The notes below the pieces were generated by a model, which did not search any database, was not told where the DNA came from, and saw nothing but the letters and a program-made list of their open reading frames with translations. A program made the translations under genes and the position numbers. Source: Pogonophryne albipinna (Eukaryota; Chordata; Actinopteri; Perciformes; Artedidraconidae). From it: a DNA stretch of 64,000 bases. Below, piece by piece: positions 63,856-64,000 of the stretch. The stretch covers positions 4,455,925-4,519,924 of the forward strand of contig CM053244.1 in assembly GCA_028583405.1 (NCBI GenBank), read 5' to 3'. Within the stretch, counting starts at the first letter, position 1. The number at the start of each line of letters is the position of its first letter.

Positions 63856-64000
63856 GGATGGAGGGATGGATGGATGGATGGAGGGATGGATGGAGGGATG
63901 GATAGATGGATGGATGGAGGGATGGATAGATGGATGGATGGAGGGATGGATGGAGGGATGGATGGATGGATGGAGGGATTGATGGAGGGATGGATGGAGG
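63856..64000. repeat. (GGAT/GGAG)n tail of the LINE, runs off the window
   Basis: The same tetramer array as 53274-55034, starting at the same LINE base (after CTGTTGACGA). It continues beyond the window end. Confidence 0.95.

Overview
The window looks like intergenic or intronic DNA of a teleost fish, most likely a percomorph. The support is the very high density of CA/GT microsatellites, Tc1/mariner and hAT DNA transposons of the types common in fish, L2-like and RTE/jockey-like LINE 3' ends, a tRNA-derived SINE and one degraded tRNA-Pro. I found no host protein-coding gene. All recognisable coding sequence is broken transposase or reverse transcriptase. The longest open frames come from tandem repeats whose units contain no stop codon.

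Layout. 0-11 kb: three copies of a dispersed repeat ending in TTAA, a (CACAC)n minisatellite, a truncated antisense Tc1 element and an antisense L2-like LINE end. 11-19 kb: CA/GT and (TAG)n arrays, a tRNA-Pro(AGG)-like sequence, a hAT-like remnant and a 28-copy 57-bp satellite. 20-28 kb: a hAT element with an 8-bp target duplication, a TTAA-bounded MITE, a SINE, and an L2-like LINE split by a second copy of upstream sequence. 30-35 kb: nested inverted repeats, including a foldback of about 3 kb that holds a TTAA-bounded element. 36-46 kb: two more TTAA-bounded MITEs, two hATs with target duplications and a broken Tc1. 47-56 kb: a 17-bp minisatellite, a MITE and a five-level transposon nest whose outermost LINE runs into a 1.76-kb (GGAT/GGAG)n satellite. 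56-63 kb: four hAT elements in 6.5 kb, each with a perfect 8-bp target duplication. 63-64 kb: a second copy of the same LINE, again running into (GGAT)n at the window edge.

How the parts relate. This is a graveyard of non-autonomous elements. Ten hAT-type elements have both ends visible. Eight have perfect 8-bp duplications and two have 7 of 8 matching. Five elements are bounded by TTAA, as in piggyBac-like transposition. Several hATs keep recognisable pieces of transposase (BED zinc finger, part of the RNase H-like core, C-terminal dimerisation domain) joined by internal deletions. Insertion order can be read directly from interrupted target duplications. Two satellites appear to have grown from LINE 3' tails. 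Family names are inferred from remembered motifs; no database search was possible.
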